Assembly (NCBI RefSeq): GCF_018130245.1
Contig: NZ_JAFCKP010000003.1
Coordinates: 372,001-436,000 of the forward strand
Source of the DNA: Bradyrhizobium sp. SZCCT0231
GTDB taxonomy: Bacteria > Pseudomonadota > Alphaproteobacteria > Rhizobiales > Xanthobacteraceae
DNA: 64,000 nt
Direction of reading: 5' to 3'
Below, in pieces: positions 25,142 to 34,561 of the stretch. Both the position numbers and the translations under genes were made by a program. Within the stretch, counting starts at the first letter, position 1. Each line of letters starts with the position of its first letter. The notes under the pieces are model-generated. The model was not told the origin of the DNA. It saw only the letters and a list, made by a program, of their open reading frames with translations, and made no database searches.

Positions 25142-25930
25142 CTACCCGTTGCGCCTCTGGCCGCGCAGCGTCGGCAGGCCGATACCCGCCGCATCGAAGC
25201 CGCCATCCACGGCCAAAATTTGGCCGGTGATGTAGCTGGCGCGGCCGGAGCACAGGAAATAGATCGCTTCCGCGAGCTCCTCTTCCAGGCCGTAGCGGTT
25301 GAGCGGAATGGCGTCGTGATAGTCGGCGCGGATCTCCTTGGTGTGCACCTGCTTCGCCATCGCGGTGTCGACCGGCCCCGGCGCGACCGCGTTGACGCGG
25401 ATGTTGAGGGAGGCGAGTTCGACCGCGAGCTGCTTGGTGAGGTGCGCAAGGCCCGCCTTGCTGGTGCCGTAGGCCGAGCGCAGCGTCGAAGCGCGCACAG
25501 CCGAGATCGAGGTGATGTTGACGATGGCGCCGCCATTGCCGTCGCGCATCAGGGGCACCGCGGCCTTGGTGCAGAGGAACGGTCCGGTGAGGTTGACGTC
25601 GAGCACGCGGCGCCAGTCGGCCTCTGACGTCTCCATCAGCGGCGCGAACACCGCGATGCCGGCATTGTTGACCAGCGCATCCAACCGGCCGAACCGCCGC
25701 TCGATCGTCGTCATTGCGGCGCCGACTGCGGCCGCGTCCGAAACGTCGCAGGTCAGCGCCAGCGTCGCCTCGCTTTGGCCGATTTCGGCGACGGCGCGGC
25801 CGAGCAGTTCGCCCTCGATGTCGAGCAGCGCCACGCGCCAACCCTCGGCCAAGAATTTCTTCGCGGTCGCAAGCCCGATGCCACGTGCGGCTCCGGTGAC
25901 GAGGGCGACTTTTTGCGGGGCTTGCGGCAT
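25142..25930 (-). CDS. Short-chain dehydrogenase/reductase (classical SDR)
   Basis: A 262-residue classical SDR. TGAARGIG is the cofactor loop, LVNNAGIA the structural Asn motif, and SAYGTSKAG holds catalytic Tyr-xxx-Lys. Asp at the end of beta-2 (ALLDIEG) favours NAD(H). The start at 25930 (MPQAPQKVALVTG) is the usual distance before the first strand; the frame from 26164 is too long. Substrate unknown; 3-oxoacyl or sugar-alcohol type reactions are possible. Confidence 0.87.
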   Translation of the reverse strand: MPQAPQKVALVTGAARGIGLATAKKFLAEGWRVALLDIEGELLGRAVAEIGQSEATLALTCDVSDAAAVGAAMTTIERRFGRLDALVNNAGIAVFAPLMETSEADWRRVLDVNLTGPFLCTKAAVPLMRDGNGGAIVNITSISAVRASTLRSAYGTSKAGLAHLTKQLAVELASLNIRVNAVAPGPVDTAMAKQVHTKEIRADYHDAIPLNRYGLEEELAEAIYFLCSGRASYITGQILAVDGGFDAAGIGLPTLRGQRRNG

Positions 25931-26196
25931 TGGCTGATCTGTCCTGTGTCCGGGAGGGCGCGCGAAAGCGCCGGCCCCTTTTACTTCGGTTTCGTTCCGG
26001 CATGAAAGGTCTCGAGCCGTGCCGATCGAGCCCGATGCGGCCCGGAATGCGCCAGCTGCGGTTGCGCTGCGGCCTCCAAAAAATTTCTGTCCCGCTGTCG
26101 GCTCGGCAGAAGGTCGTTCGTCTTGGAGGGGAACGCGGGCCAGCCGTTTCCGCCCGCAGGACACATCGGAATGACTGAGAGCAGCGAGGAAGTTCC

Positions 26197-26601
26197 ATGC
26201 GATTCATGATGCTGATGATCCCGCTCGGCTACGAGAACGCGCCGCCGGAGGTGCAGCTCGATCCCGAGCGCGTTGCGGCGATGATGCGTTACAACGAGGC
26301 GCTGAAGGATGCGGGCGTACTGATCACGCTCGACGGCCTGCACCCGCCCTCGATGGGCGCACGCGTCTCGTTTGCCACCGGCAAGCCCATCGTCACGGAC
26401 GGGCCGTTCGCGGAAGCCAAGGAAGTCCTGGGCGGCTACTGGATGATCGAGGTCGCCTCGCGCGCCGAGGCGATCGCCTGGGCGAAGAAGTGTCCTGCCT
26501 CGCCCAACGAGATCATCGAGATCCGGCAGGTGCAGGAGATCGCCGACTATTCGCCCGAAGTGCAGGAGGTCATGGCCGGGTTTGGCGACCTGAAGACGTA
26601 G
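26197..26601 (+). CDS. YciI / DGPF-domain protein
   Basis: A 134-residue YCII-family protein with the signature VTDGPFAEAKEVLGGYWMIE. It precedes a second small YciI-like gene by 50 bp. It resembles the DGPF protein coupled to the ECF42 sigma factor at 20741, so shared control is plausible. Catalysis is not established for the family. Confidence 0.85.
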   Translation: MRFMMLMIPLGYENAPPEVQLDPERVAAMMRYNEALKDAGVLITLDGLHPPSMGARVSFATGKPIVTDGPFAEAKEVLGGYWMIEVASRAEAIAWAKKCPASPNEIIEIRQVQEIADYSPEVQEVMAGFGDLKT

Positions 26602-26651
26602 ACGAGACAGCCTCTGCGATTTCCCAATCAATCAACCTGAGGAGAAAACCC

Positions 26652-27017
26652 ATGAGCACTGAACACAAATTCCTCGCCGTCTATCTCGGCAGCATGAGCG
26701 GCACGAAAATGGCGGCCTGGCGCGCGCTGCCCGAAGCCGAACGGAAGGCGAAGGAGCAGGAGGGCATGGCTGCCTGGCACGGCTGGGTCGAGAAGCACAT
26801 ATCCGTCATCGTCGAGATGGGCGGCCCGCTCGGCAAGACCCGCAGGATCGACGCGAATGGCATCACCGAGGTCAGCAACGCGCTGACCGGTTTCACGGTG
26901 GTGCGCGCCGCCTCGCAGGAGGAAGCTGCAAAGCTGTTCGAGAACCATCCGCATTTTGCGATCTTCCCGGGCGAGGCGATCGAGGTCATGCCCGTGCTGC
27001 CGCTTCCGCAGATGTAG
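26652..27017 (+). CDS. YCII-like small protein
   Basis: A 121-residue protein starting MSTEHKFLAVYLGSMSG after a GAGGAG ribosome site. It has the alpha-beta dimer fold pattern of YCII proteins (LTGFTVVRAASQEEAAKLFENHPHF) but lacks the DGPF signature. It probably forms an operon with 26197. Function unknown. Confidence 0.78.
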   Translation: MSTEHKFLAVYLGSMSGTKMAAWRALPEAERKAKEQEGMAAWHGWVEKHISVIVEMGGPLGKTRRIDANGITEVSNALTGFTVVRAASQEEAAKLFENHPHFAIFPGEAIEVMPVLPLPQM

Positions 27018-27028
27018 GTCCGGGTAAT

Positions 27029-27070
27029 CGTCATTCCGGGGTCGATGCGTCGCAGCGCCCCGGAATGACG
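27029..27070. repeat. Palindromic intergenic element
   Basis: CGTCATTCCGGGG (27029-27041) and CCCCGGAATGACG (27058-27070) are perfect 13-bp arms around a 16-nt loop, 12 bp after the YCII-like gene. It can act as a terminator but has the form of a dispersed palindrome. Confidence 0.75.
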
Positions 27071-27123
27071 GTGAAAATACGGGTTGATCAAACCCGACCT
27101 GCGCTAGTGACCTTCACGCCCGG

Positions 27124-27148
27124 CTCATGTAAAGGTCGTTCACATGAG
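27124..27148. promoter_or_regulatory. Inverted repeat over a TetR start codon
   Basis: CTCATGT (27124-27130) and ACATGAG (27142-27148) form a 7-bp inverted repeat with an 11-bp spacer; the right arm covers the ATG of the TetR gene. Autoregulation is inferred. Confidence 0.45.
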
Positions 27149-27884
27149 CTGGCGCAAGGAGCAGCGCCGCGCCGAGCGCGGCTATCACCACGGCAATCTG
27201 AAGGAGGCCCTGTTGCAGGCGGCCCTCGGACTGATCGCCGAGAAGGGGGCTGCCGGCTTCACCTTTGCCGATGCCGCGCGCATGGCCGGCGTCAGCGCGG
27301 CGGCGCCCTATCGGCATTTCCGCGACCGCGACGAGCTGTTGTCCTCGATCGCCCAGCGCGGCTTCGAGCAGTTCGAGGCGCGCCTGTCCGCGGCCTGGGA
27401 CGACGGGCGGCCCGATACGGTCACCGCGTTCGAACGGGTCGGCAAGGCCTATCTCGCCTTCGCCCGCGAGGAGCCCGCCTTCTACAACGCGATGTTCGAA
27501 TCGGGCCTGCCGGTCGATGCCAATCCTGCCCTGATGGCCGCGGGCGAGCGCGCATTCGGCGTCATCCGTGCCGCCGCCGAGCGCCTCGCCGCGCTGACGC
27601 CGCCCGGCATTCCCCGTCCGCCGGCGATGATGATGGCGCTGCACATCTGGTCGATGTCGCACGGCATCGCCTCGCTGTTCTCGCGGGGCGATGCCGCGCG
27701 GCGCAAGCTGCCGATGTCGCCGGACGAGCTGTTGGAGGCCGAGGTGCTGATCTACCTGCGCGGGCTCGGCTTCCCGATCGACCGCCGTCCTGCCGGCAAG
27801 CGTGCCGAGCCGCCGCCGGTGCCGCCGGAGGCTGCCTCCGGTTCGGGCGTCCCGCCCGGCGGCCCCTGGGGCAAGCCGAAATAA
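27144..27884 (+). CDS. TetR/AcrR-family regulator, WHG-domain type
   Basis: A 246-residue TetR protein. The HTH is ALGLIAEKGAAGFTFADAARMAGVSAAAPYRHFRDRDELL. The C-terminal part has the TetR_C WHG pattern (MMMALHIWSMSHGIASLF). A Pro/Gly-rich tail ends it. A perfect 8-bp inverted repeat before the next gene at 28006 could be its operator. The ligand is unknown. Confidence 0.86.
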   Translation: MSWRKEQRRAERGYHHGNLKEALLQAALGLIAEKGAAGFTFADAARMAGVSAAAPYRHFRDRDELLSSIAQRGFEQFEARLSAAWDDGRPDTVTAFERVGKAYLAFAREEPAFYNAMFESGLPVDANPALMAAGERAFGVIRAAAERLAALTPPGIPRPPAMMMALHIWSMSHGIASLFSRGDAARRKLPMSPDELLEAEVLIYLRGLGFPIDRRPAGKRAEPPPVPPEAASGSGVPPGGPWGKPK

Positions 27885-27924
27885 GATTGCGCAAATAATC
27901 ACGCGGGCGTGTCTTACGGCCAGC

Positions 27925-27970
27925 TTGACAAAATCGCGGGATGGTCTAGCTATGTAAATGTTATTTACAT
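27925..27970 (+). promoter_or_regulatory. Promoter with overlapping operator before the DUF2852 gene
   Basis: TTGACA (27925-27930) is followed after 16 bp by TAGCTA, a plausible sigma-70 pair. Overlapping the -10/start area is ATGTAAATGTTATTTACAT (27952-27970), perfect 8-bp arms with a 3-bp spacer. A repressor bound there would block the promoter. The upstream TetR protein is the nearest candidate. Confidence 0.62.
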
Positions 27971-28005
27971 TCACAACGGCGCTGGTGCCGTGATGGAGAT
28001 GGGAA

Positions 28006-28497
28006 ATGGCCTACACCGCTGATGTCAATCGCTGGCGCGGCCCTTCGGACCAATACCAACAGTACGAGCGTCCCCGCATGCTCGATACGCCCTGGCATCC
28101 CGGCTGGATCGCCGTGACCATTCTCGGCTTCATCATCTGGTGGCCGATCGGACTTGCCCTTCTCTTTTTCACACTCGGGAGCAGAAGAATGTCGTGCTGG
28201 AGCCACCAGGATCGCTGGCAGAACAAGATGGAGCGGATGCAGTACAAGATGGATCGCATGCGCGACCGCATGGAGCGCCGCGGCTTCGGCTTTGGCTTCG
28301 GCCCGCCGTCCTCCGGCAACCGCGCCTTCGACGAGTATCGCAGCGAGACGCTGCGCCGGCTCGAGGAAGAGCAGGTCGAGTTCAAGAACTTCCTCGACCG
28401 TCTGCGTCACGCCAAGGACAAGGAAGAGTTCGACCAGTTCATGGCTCAGCACAAGACGCGTCCGACCCCGCCGCCGACCGACCAGCCGCAGGGCTGA
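28006..28497 (+). CDS. DUF2852 membrane protein
   Basis: A 163-residue protein of the DUF2852 family found in rhizobia. One strong membrane helix (WIAVTILGFIIWWPIGLALLFF) lies at about residues 30-55. A cytosolic Met/Arg-rich coiled-coil stretch follows (ERMQYKMDRMRDRMERRGF), then a charged helix RRLEEEQVEFKNFLDRLR. Function unknown. The operator upstream suggests tight regulation. Confidence 0.86.
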   Translation: MAYTADVNRWRGPSDQYQQYERPRMLDTPWHPGWIAVTILGFIIWWPIGLALLFFTLGSRRMSCWSHQDRWQNKMERMQYKMDRMRDRMERRGFGFGFGPPSSGNRAFDEYRSETLRRLEEEQVEFKNFLDRLRHAKDKEEFDQFMAQHKTRPTPPPTDQPQG

Positions 28498-28558
28498 TCT
28501 AGCCGGCACCTTCTCAAAGCCTTCAGGCGCATGCCCCCAAAGTCCTGATGGCCCCGAG

Positions 28559-28593
28559 CCGCCCGCCTGCGCACCCCGCAGGCGGGCGGTTTG
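28559..28593 (+). terminator. Intrinsic-terminator-like hairpin after DUF2852
   Basis: CCGCCCGCCTGCG / CGCAGGCGGGCGG is a perfect 13-bp stem with a CACCC loop, then TTTGG. It is about 60 bp past the stop and before the cysE start. The very stable stem with a short T-run supports termination. Confidence 0.7.
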
Positions 28594-28711
28594 GCTTGAA
28601 GCAGAGCTTGGATCGTCTGGCCTCGCGGCCGAGAGCGAGCACGTCGCTGAGGCGAGACTGGCGCCTCGATGCGGACCGCCTATATTCGCCGTCACGGCGA
28701 GCGGGGTGACA

Positions 28712-29479
28712 ATGGCGGAAGCTGCAATGTTGGATAGCGACAGCCTCTGGCAAAAGGTTCGCGACGAAGCGCAGAGCTCAGCCAATGCCGACCCTGTTTT
28801 CGGCAAGGCCGTCGCCAGTGCCATCCTCGCCCATGATGGTTTCGCCGCCGCCTTGGCCGATCTGATCGGGCAACGGCTCGGCGGCGGCGGCGCCGAACGC
28901 ACGCGCTTCACATCCTTCTCCCGCAACGCCTTTCGCGGCGAGCCGGACTTGATCGAAGCTGCCAGCCGGGACCTGCAGGCCATCGCGCGCAGAGACCCCG
29001 CCGTCGCCGACCTGCTGCCGCCACTGCTGCATTACAAAGGTTACATCGCGCTGCAGGCCTGGCGCGTCTCGAACTGGCTCTGGCGTCACGACCATCGCGA
29101 CGCGGCGCTGCTGCTTCAGAACGAGGCGTCGAACGTCCTCCAGGTCAGCATTCATCCGGCTGCCAGCATCGGGTCCGCCGTGTATCTCGACCACGCCACC
29201 GGCATCGTGATCGGCGCCAACGTCGTCATCGGCGATGAGGTCACCATCCTCCAGAACGTCAGCATCGGCCGCAGCAGTGAACTGCCGGCGCGCTCGCCGC
29301 GCATCGGCTGCGGCGTCTACATCGGCGCGGGCGCGAGCATCCTCGGCGACGTCAGCATCGGCGACTTCGCGAAGATCGGCGCCGGCACTGTTGTGACGAG
29401 CGACATCCCCGCTGGCTGCACGGCCGTCGGCAATCCTGCGCGACTGACCAACTGCCCCGAGTCCGCCTCAGCCGCCTGA
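28712..29479 (+). CDS. cysE: Serine O-acetyltransferase
   Basis: A 255-residue enzyme making O-acetylserine from serine and acetyl-CoA, first step of cysteine synthesis. The N-terminal helical domain (SLWQKVRDEAQ) is followed by the left-handed beta-helix with hexapeptide repeats. The active-site His is in IHPAAS, and DHATGIVIGANVVIGDEVTI matches the family. The start at 28712 (MAEAAMLDSDSLW) is chosen; a GTG 6 bp upstream is an alternative. The frame from 28154 overlaps DUF2852 and is rejected. The gene stands alone. Confidence 0.9.
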   Translation: MAEAAMLDSDSLWQKVRDEAQSSANADPVFGKAVASAILAHDGFAAALADLIGQRLGGGGAERTRFTSFSRNAFRGEPDLIEAASRDLQAIARRDPAVADLLPPLLHYKGYIALQAWRVSNWLWRHDHRDAALLLQNEASNVLQVSIHPAASIGSAVYLDHATGIVIGANVVIGDEVTILQNVSIGRSSELPARSPRIGCGVYIGAGASILGDVSIGDFAKIGAGTVVTSDIPAGCTAVGNPARLTNCPESASAA

Positions 29480-29773
29480 CATCGCGCTTTAGGCGGCGCG
29501 GCGGTGGCTTTCGCCGCCATGAAGGTAGTTTTCGGGACGATTCTGCGGGTACGGGCTGGTTCCTCGGGCACACGGCGCGATGCGTTCCCACTCACGAGGA
29601 GGAGGGAGCGGACCGTCTTCGGGGCGCGCGGCTCTCGCCCGTCAGGTCGCACGGCAAGATGTTTCAGGCCCGGCACGCATCGTCGACGCGTTCTCGGCGC
29701 CTGTTGACGTGAATCAAGCCGTGCGCGTCGCGAACGCGATGTAGTCCGTCGAGCACAGGCGAGGAGCACGACG

Positions 29774-30295
29774 ATGGCGAACGCAAGGATTCTCGTAGTC
29801 TATTATTCCCGGACCGGCACGACGCGCGAAGTTGCTCAATCCCTGTCGGCTGCGCTGTCCTGCGACAGCGAAGAAATCACCGAGGCTGGTAGCCGCAATG
29901 GGATATTCGGTTATCTGCGCTCGGCCATCGAAGCGCGACGGCAGATCCCATCGCGCATCGCCGCTGCCGTCAGGGATCCGTCTCTCTACGATCTCGTGGT
30001 GATCGGAACGCCGGTCTGGGCCTGGTCGCTGTCTTCGCCCGTCCGTGCCTACTTGCTCGCAAACAGGTCGAAACTCCCTGCCGTGGCGTTCTTCTGTACG
30101 CTTGGCGGGGCCGGCAGCGATCAGGCCTTCGGCCAGATGCGGGAGCTCGTCGGAAAGCATCCCGTTGATTGTCTTTCCGTCACTGCCCGCGACGTGGCAT
30201 CGGCGAACTACGCACCGCGGCTCGCCACGTTCGTCGAAGCATTGCGGCGGGCAATTGCGAACGGGCGCAGCAGTGCGGCGACGAACGCGGCCTGA
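29774..30295 (+). CDS. Flavodoxin-family protein
   Basis: A 173-residue flavodoxin-like protein. The FMN phosphate loop is VYYSRTGTTREVA near residue 9, and the second FMN loop is IGTPVWAWSLSSP. It most resembles the flavodoxin/NAD(P)H-quinone-oxidoreductase-like branch rather than classical electron-transfer flavodoxin. A GGAG site precedes the ATG. The 294 bp before it (29480-29773) show no gene or clear signal. Confidence 0.85.
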   Translation: MANARILVVYYSRTGTTREVAQSLSAALSCDSEEITEAGSRNGIFGYLRSAIEARRQIPSRIAAAVRDPSLYDLVVIGTPVWAWSLSSPVRAYLLANRSKLPAVAFFCTLGGAGSDQAFGQMRELVGKHPVDCLSVTARDVASANYAPRLATFVEALRRAIANGRSSAATNAA

Positions 30296-30745
30296 GGGAT
30301 TGCTCGTCCAGCGGTCCGGAACAATCCGCTGCACTTTCGACGCGTGCCGATCAAGCGGAGCTCGAAACCGGGTTCCGTGGGCTTGGCCCTCGATTTCCCG
30401 GCCTGATGCCGCCGCCCCCGGGGATGCCGGGGCAGCGCCGCGCCAAATCCCTGGCCCAGCGGCCTTTCCGGCCGCCAAATTCGCCGCCGGTAACCCCGCA
30501 TTAACCAACGCCGGGCTCTGGTAATTGCGGACAGTCGCGCCCAAAGCCGTGTCAGGGCCCTTAGTTTTGACATCTTGGCGGGGAATGCAGGCGGCCGGCT
30601 TTGGACCAGCCCTGCACCCCAGAAAGACAAGGCTTTGAGCGGGCTTGCCGGCCGCGCCGGTTCTAGCGCGGCTGTTGGGGAACACCGGCAGCGATTTGCT
30701 GGCCGAAGGACATTAGGTAACGATCGCCTTGAGAGGATACTGCTT
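30296..30745 (+). other. 450-bp gene-free leader of the tol operon
   Basis: No convincing gene was seen. TTGACA occurs at 30567 without a good -10 partner. CCCCCGGGGATGCCGGGG near 30416 can fold. The length suggests the tol promoter and leader lie here, but no site can be assigned with confidence. Confidence 0.45.
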
Positions 30746-31462
<717 letters not shown>

Positions 31463-31505
31463 CGGACGGCATGTATAGTGTGAAGGGCAAGTTGGGCACG
31501 CGATC

Positions 31506-31955
31506 ATGGCGATGAACGTTGCGAGTTCGTCCGGCGGCGGCGGGCGCCGCGGCCGGCGCAAGCCGGTCGTGGCCGAGATCAACGTCACGCCGATGGTCGA
31601 CGTCATGCTGGTGCTGCTCATCATCTTCATGGTCTCGGCGCCGATGTTGACGGTCGGCGTGCCGCTCGACCTGCCCCAGACCAATGCCAAGAGCCTCGAA
31701 AACAACGACCAGAAGCCGATCCAGATGTCGGTCGACATCAAGGGCAAGGTGTTCATCAACGATGCCGAGATCGCGCTGAACGAGCTGGTGCCGAAGCTCA
31801 AGGCGATCACGGACGCGCGCGGCGGGCTCGAGGAACGCATCTACCTGCGCGCCGACAAGAAGGCGGATTACGGCACCGTGGCCAAGGTCATGGGCCTGTT
31901 GTCCGGCGCGGGCTTCAAGAAGCTGGCGCTCGTGACCGAGGCGGATCAGGGGTAA
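31506..31955 (+). CDS. tolR: Tol-Pal system protein TolR
   Basis: A 149-residue ExbD/TolR-family protein with one membrane helix. The channel Asp lies in NVTPMVDVMLVLLIIFMV at the helix start. A periplasmic domain follows (VFINDAEIALNELVPKLKAI, YLRADKKADYGTVAKVM). It works with TolQ. The stop is 3 bp before the TolA start, so they are co-translated. Confidence 0.94.
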   Translation: MAMNVASSSGGGGRRGRRKPVVAEINVTPMVDVMLVLLIIFMVSAPMLTVGVPLDLPQTNAKSLENNDQKPIQMSVDIKGKVFINDAEIALNELVPKLKAITDARGGLEERIYLRADKKADYGTVAKVMGLLSGAGFKKLALVTEADQG

Positions 31956-31958
31956 GCG

Positions 31959-32912
31959 GTGAAGGTGAACGTCGACAAGACACTCGTTGCGTCGATTGCC
32001 CTCCATGTTCTCGTGCTGGGATGGGGGCTCGTCACCTTTAGCAGCAAGGCCTATGTCGCGCCGGAGGAGTCGCTTCCGGTCGACATCATCTCCACCGATC
32101 AGCTCGCCAAGATGATGGCGGGACAGAAGACCGGCAAGAAGGAAGAGCCGAAGCCCAAGGTCGAGAAGATCGCGGAAGCCAGGCCCGAGGAAGACGCCGT
32201 CGGCAAGGTCACCGAGAAGAAAGAGCTGATCAAGACCAACTCGACACCCGAGCCGCCGCCGAAACCCGTCGAGAAGCCGGTCGAGAAGAAGCCCGAGCCG
32301 CCGAAGCCGGTTGCCGAGGCGAAGCCGAAGGAAGAGCCGAAGCCGCAGGAAAAGAAGCCTGATCCGGCCAAGGAAGATCCGATCGCCGAGCTCCAGAAGA
32401 AGCTGGAGACCAAGAAGCCGCCGCCCAAGCCCGTGGAGCAGAAGGTCGCGGCGGTGCAGCAGCAGCCGAAGCCGAAGGAGCGCACCTTCGATCCCGCGCA
32501 GATCCAGCGCGACCTCGACAAGCGCGCCGCGACCCGGCACGAGCTCTCCGGCTCGGCGCTGAATGCGTCGGCTGCGCTGGGGGCGGCGACCGGGACTGCC
32601 GCCAACAATGTCGCGACCTGGCGCGGTGCGTTCGTTGCGAAAGTCAAACATTGCTTCACGCCCACCTATAACGGGCAGGACGCCGATCAATACGAAGCTG
32701 ACATCGACATCTCTATGAAGATCGACGGATCGCTTGCTTCGGAGCCGATTGTCGTCGCGGTGCGAGGACCGTCGCGGTCGATTGCACAGGCGGTGGCGGA
32801 GAGCGCCAAGCGCGCCATCGTGCAGTGCCAAGTCTATTCGTTCATGCCGAAGCAGCAATACGAGAGCTGGAAGCTCATCCCGATGACTTTCGGCCTGAAA
32901 GACATGTTGTGA
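31959..32912 (+). CDS. tolA: Tol-Pal system protein TolA
   Basis: A 317-residue periplasm-spanning protein starting at GTG. One N-terminal helix ([19 protein letters not shown]) holds the SxxxH segment that contacts TolQR. The middle (about residues 55-190) is a Lys/Pro/Glu-rich helical or extended linker ([13 protein letters not shown]). The C-terminal third is a TonB/TolA-type domain. It carries energy from TolQR to TolB-Pal at the outer membrane. The Pro content is higher than in enterobacterial TolA, as usual in alphaproteobacteria. Confidence 0.92.
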   Translation: MKVNVDKTLVASIALHVLVLGWGLVTFSSKAYVAPEESLPVDIISTDQLAKMMAGQKTGKKEEPKPKVEKIAEARPEEDAVGKVTEKKELIKTNSTPEPPPKPVEKPVEKKPEPPKPVAEAKPKEEPKPQEKKPDPAKEDPIAELQKKLETKKPPPKPVEQKVAAVQQQPKPKERTFDPAQIQRDLDKRAATRHELSGSALNASAALGAATGTAANNVATWRGAFVAKVKHCFTPTYNGQDADQYEADIDISMKIDGSLASEPIVVAVRGPSRSIAQAVAESAKRAIVQCQVYSFMPKQQYESWKLIPMTFGLKDML

Positions 32913-32935
32913 CATCCGAACAAAAGAATTTTGCA

Positions 32936-34300
32936 ATGAATGACGCCCGTTCGATGAACCGCCGCCGCTTCATGACCCTGACTGGATCGACGCTTGCCAT
33001 GCTCGGGGGCGGACGCGCCTTCGCTCAAGGCCAGGACGGCCGCCTCCGCATCGATCCCACGGCATTCCAGCCGATCCCGATCGCGATCACGGGCTTCGTG
33101 CCGGGCTCGCCCTCCGACGGCGATGTCGGCAACGGCGTCACGCAGGTCATCACCAACAACCTGAAGCGTTCGGGCCTGTTCGCGCCGATCGATCAGGCCG
33201 CCTTCATCGAGCGCATCAGCAACATCGACGTCGCGCCGCAATTCCAGAACTGGAAGACCATCAACGCGCAGGCTCTCGTCACCGGCCGCATGACGCGGCA
33301 GCCGGACGGCCGCCTCAAGGCCGAATTCCGCCTATGGGACGTCGTTTCCGGCCAGCAGCTCACCGGACAGCAATATTTCACCTCGCCGGAATATTGGCGC
33401 CGCATCGCCCACATCATCTCCGACCAGATCTATGAGCGGATGACCGGCGAGAAGGGCTATTTCGACAGCCGCGTCGTGTTCGTGGACGAGACCGGGCCGA
33501 AGGAGCGCCGCGTCAAGCGGCTTGCCATGATGGATCAGGACGGCGCCAATGTGCGCTATCTGACCCGCGGCTCCGACCTCGTGCTGACGCCGCGCTTCTC
33601 GCCGAACTCGCAAGAGATCACCTACATGGAGTTCGGCCAGGGCGATCCGAAGGTCTATCTCTTCAACATCGAGACCGGCCAGCGCGAGATCGTCGGCAAC
33701 TTCCCCGGCATGACCTTTGCGCCGCGCTTCTCGCCGGACGGCCAGCGCGTCATCATGAGCTTGCAGCAGGGCGGCAATTCCAACCTGTTCGTGATGGATC
33801 TGCGCTCGCGCTCGACCACGCGCCTCACCGACACGCCGGCGATCGACACGTCTCCGTCTTATTCACCGGACGGCAGCCGTATCTGCTTCGAGTCCGATCG
33901 TGGCGGCAGGTCGCAGATCTACGTGATGGCGGCGGGCGGAGGACAGGCGCAGCGGATCTCCTTCTCCAAGGACGATACCAATGCCAGCTATTCGACACCG
34001 GTGTGGTCGCCGAAGGGCGATTACATCGCCTTCACCAGGCAAGGCGGCGGGCAGTTCGCGATCGGCGTCATGAAGCCGGACGGCTCCGGCGAGCGGCTGC
34101 TCACCTCCGGCTTCCACAACGAAGGCCCGACCTTCTCGCCGAACGGCCGCGTGCTGATGTTCTTCCGCGATCCCGGCGGCAACGGCGGACCGTCGCTGTA
34201 CTCGGTCGACATCTCCGGCCGCAACGAGCTGAAGGTGCCGACGCCGGGCTTTGCCTCCGACCCGGCATGGTCGCCGCTGCTGTCCTCGACGTCGGGCTGA
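32936..34300 (+). CDS. tolB: Tol-Pal system beta-propeller protein TolB
   Basis: A 454-residue periplasmic protein with a Tat-like signal ([16 protein letters not shown]). The N-terminal alpha/beta domain contains [13 protein letters not shown]. Six WD-like blades follow, each with PxFSPDG-type turns ([39 protein letters not shown]). TolB binds Pal and is released by TolA. The start at 32936 is 23 bp after tolA; ATG at 32954 would still keep the signal. Transcription ends at the hairpin at 34315. Confidence 0.94.
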   Translation: MNDARSMNRRRFMTLTGSTLAMLGGGRAFAQGQDGRLRIDPTAFQPIPIAITGFVPGSPSDGDVGNGVTQVITNNLKRSGLFAPIDQAAFIERISNIDVAPQFQNWKTINAQALVTGRMTRQPDGRLKAEFRLWDVVSGQQLTGQQYFTSPEYWRRIAHIISDQIYERMTGEKGYFDSRVVFVDETGPKERRVKRLAMMDQDGANVRYLTRGSDLVLTPRFSPNSQEITYMEFGQGDPKVYLFNIETGQREIVGNFPGMTFAPRFSPDGQRVIMSLQQGGNSNLFVMDLRSRSTTRLTDTPAIDTSPSYSPDGSRICFESDRGGRSQIYVMAAGGGQAQRISFSKDDTNASYSTPVWSPKGDYIAFTRQGGGQFAIGVMKPDGSGERLLTSGFHNEGPTFSPNGRVLMFFRDPGGNGGPSLYSVDISGRNELKVPTPGFASDPAWSPLLSSTSG

Positions 34301-34314
34301 GACCATCGCAGCTG

Positions 34315-34348
34315 AAACATCGCGCGTTCAGATGCGCGATGTTTTCGA
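34315..34348 (+). terminator. Intrinsic terminator of tolQRAB
   Basis: AAACATCGCGC / GCGCGATGTTT is an 11-bp stem with an 8-nt loop running into a TTTTCG tail, 14 bp past tolB. This is the best evidence that tolQRAB is a unit separate from pal. Confidence 0.8.
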
Positions 34349-34561
34349 AAATGCGTGCCGACTTTTTTCCGAGTTTGCTGCGAAGGGCAAGACTTCCTTC
34401 ACCTTGTGCCCGGCAAGGCTTGCCTAGCTGCTTGATATGTAAGCGGAAATCGTTTCGCTATTGCCGAAAAACAACCCGACTTTAACGATATTCCCTCAGA
34501 AAAGCTTCATCTCGGCTGGGTAAGACTACGCGCCAAACAGGACGCGCGCGTACAAACCAAA

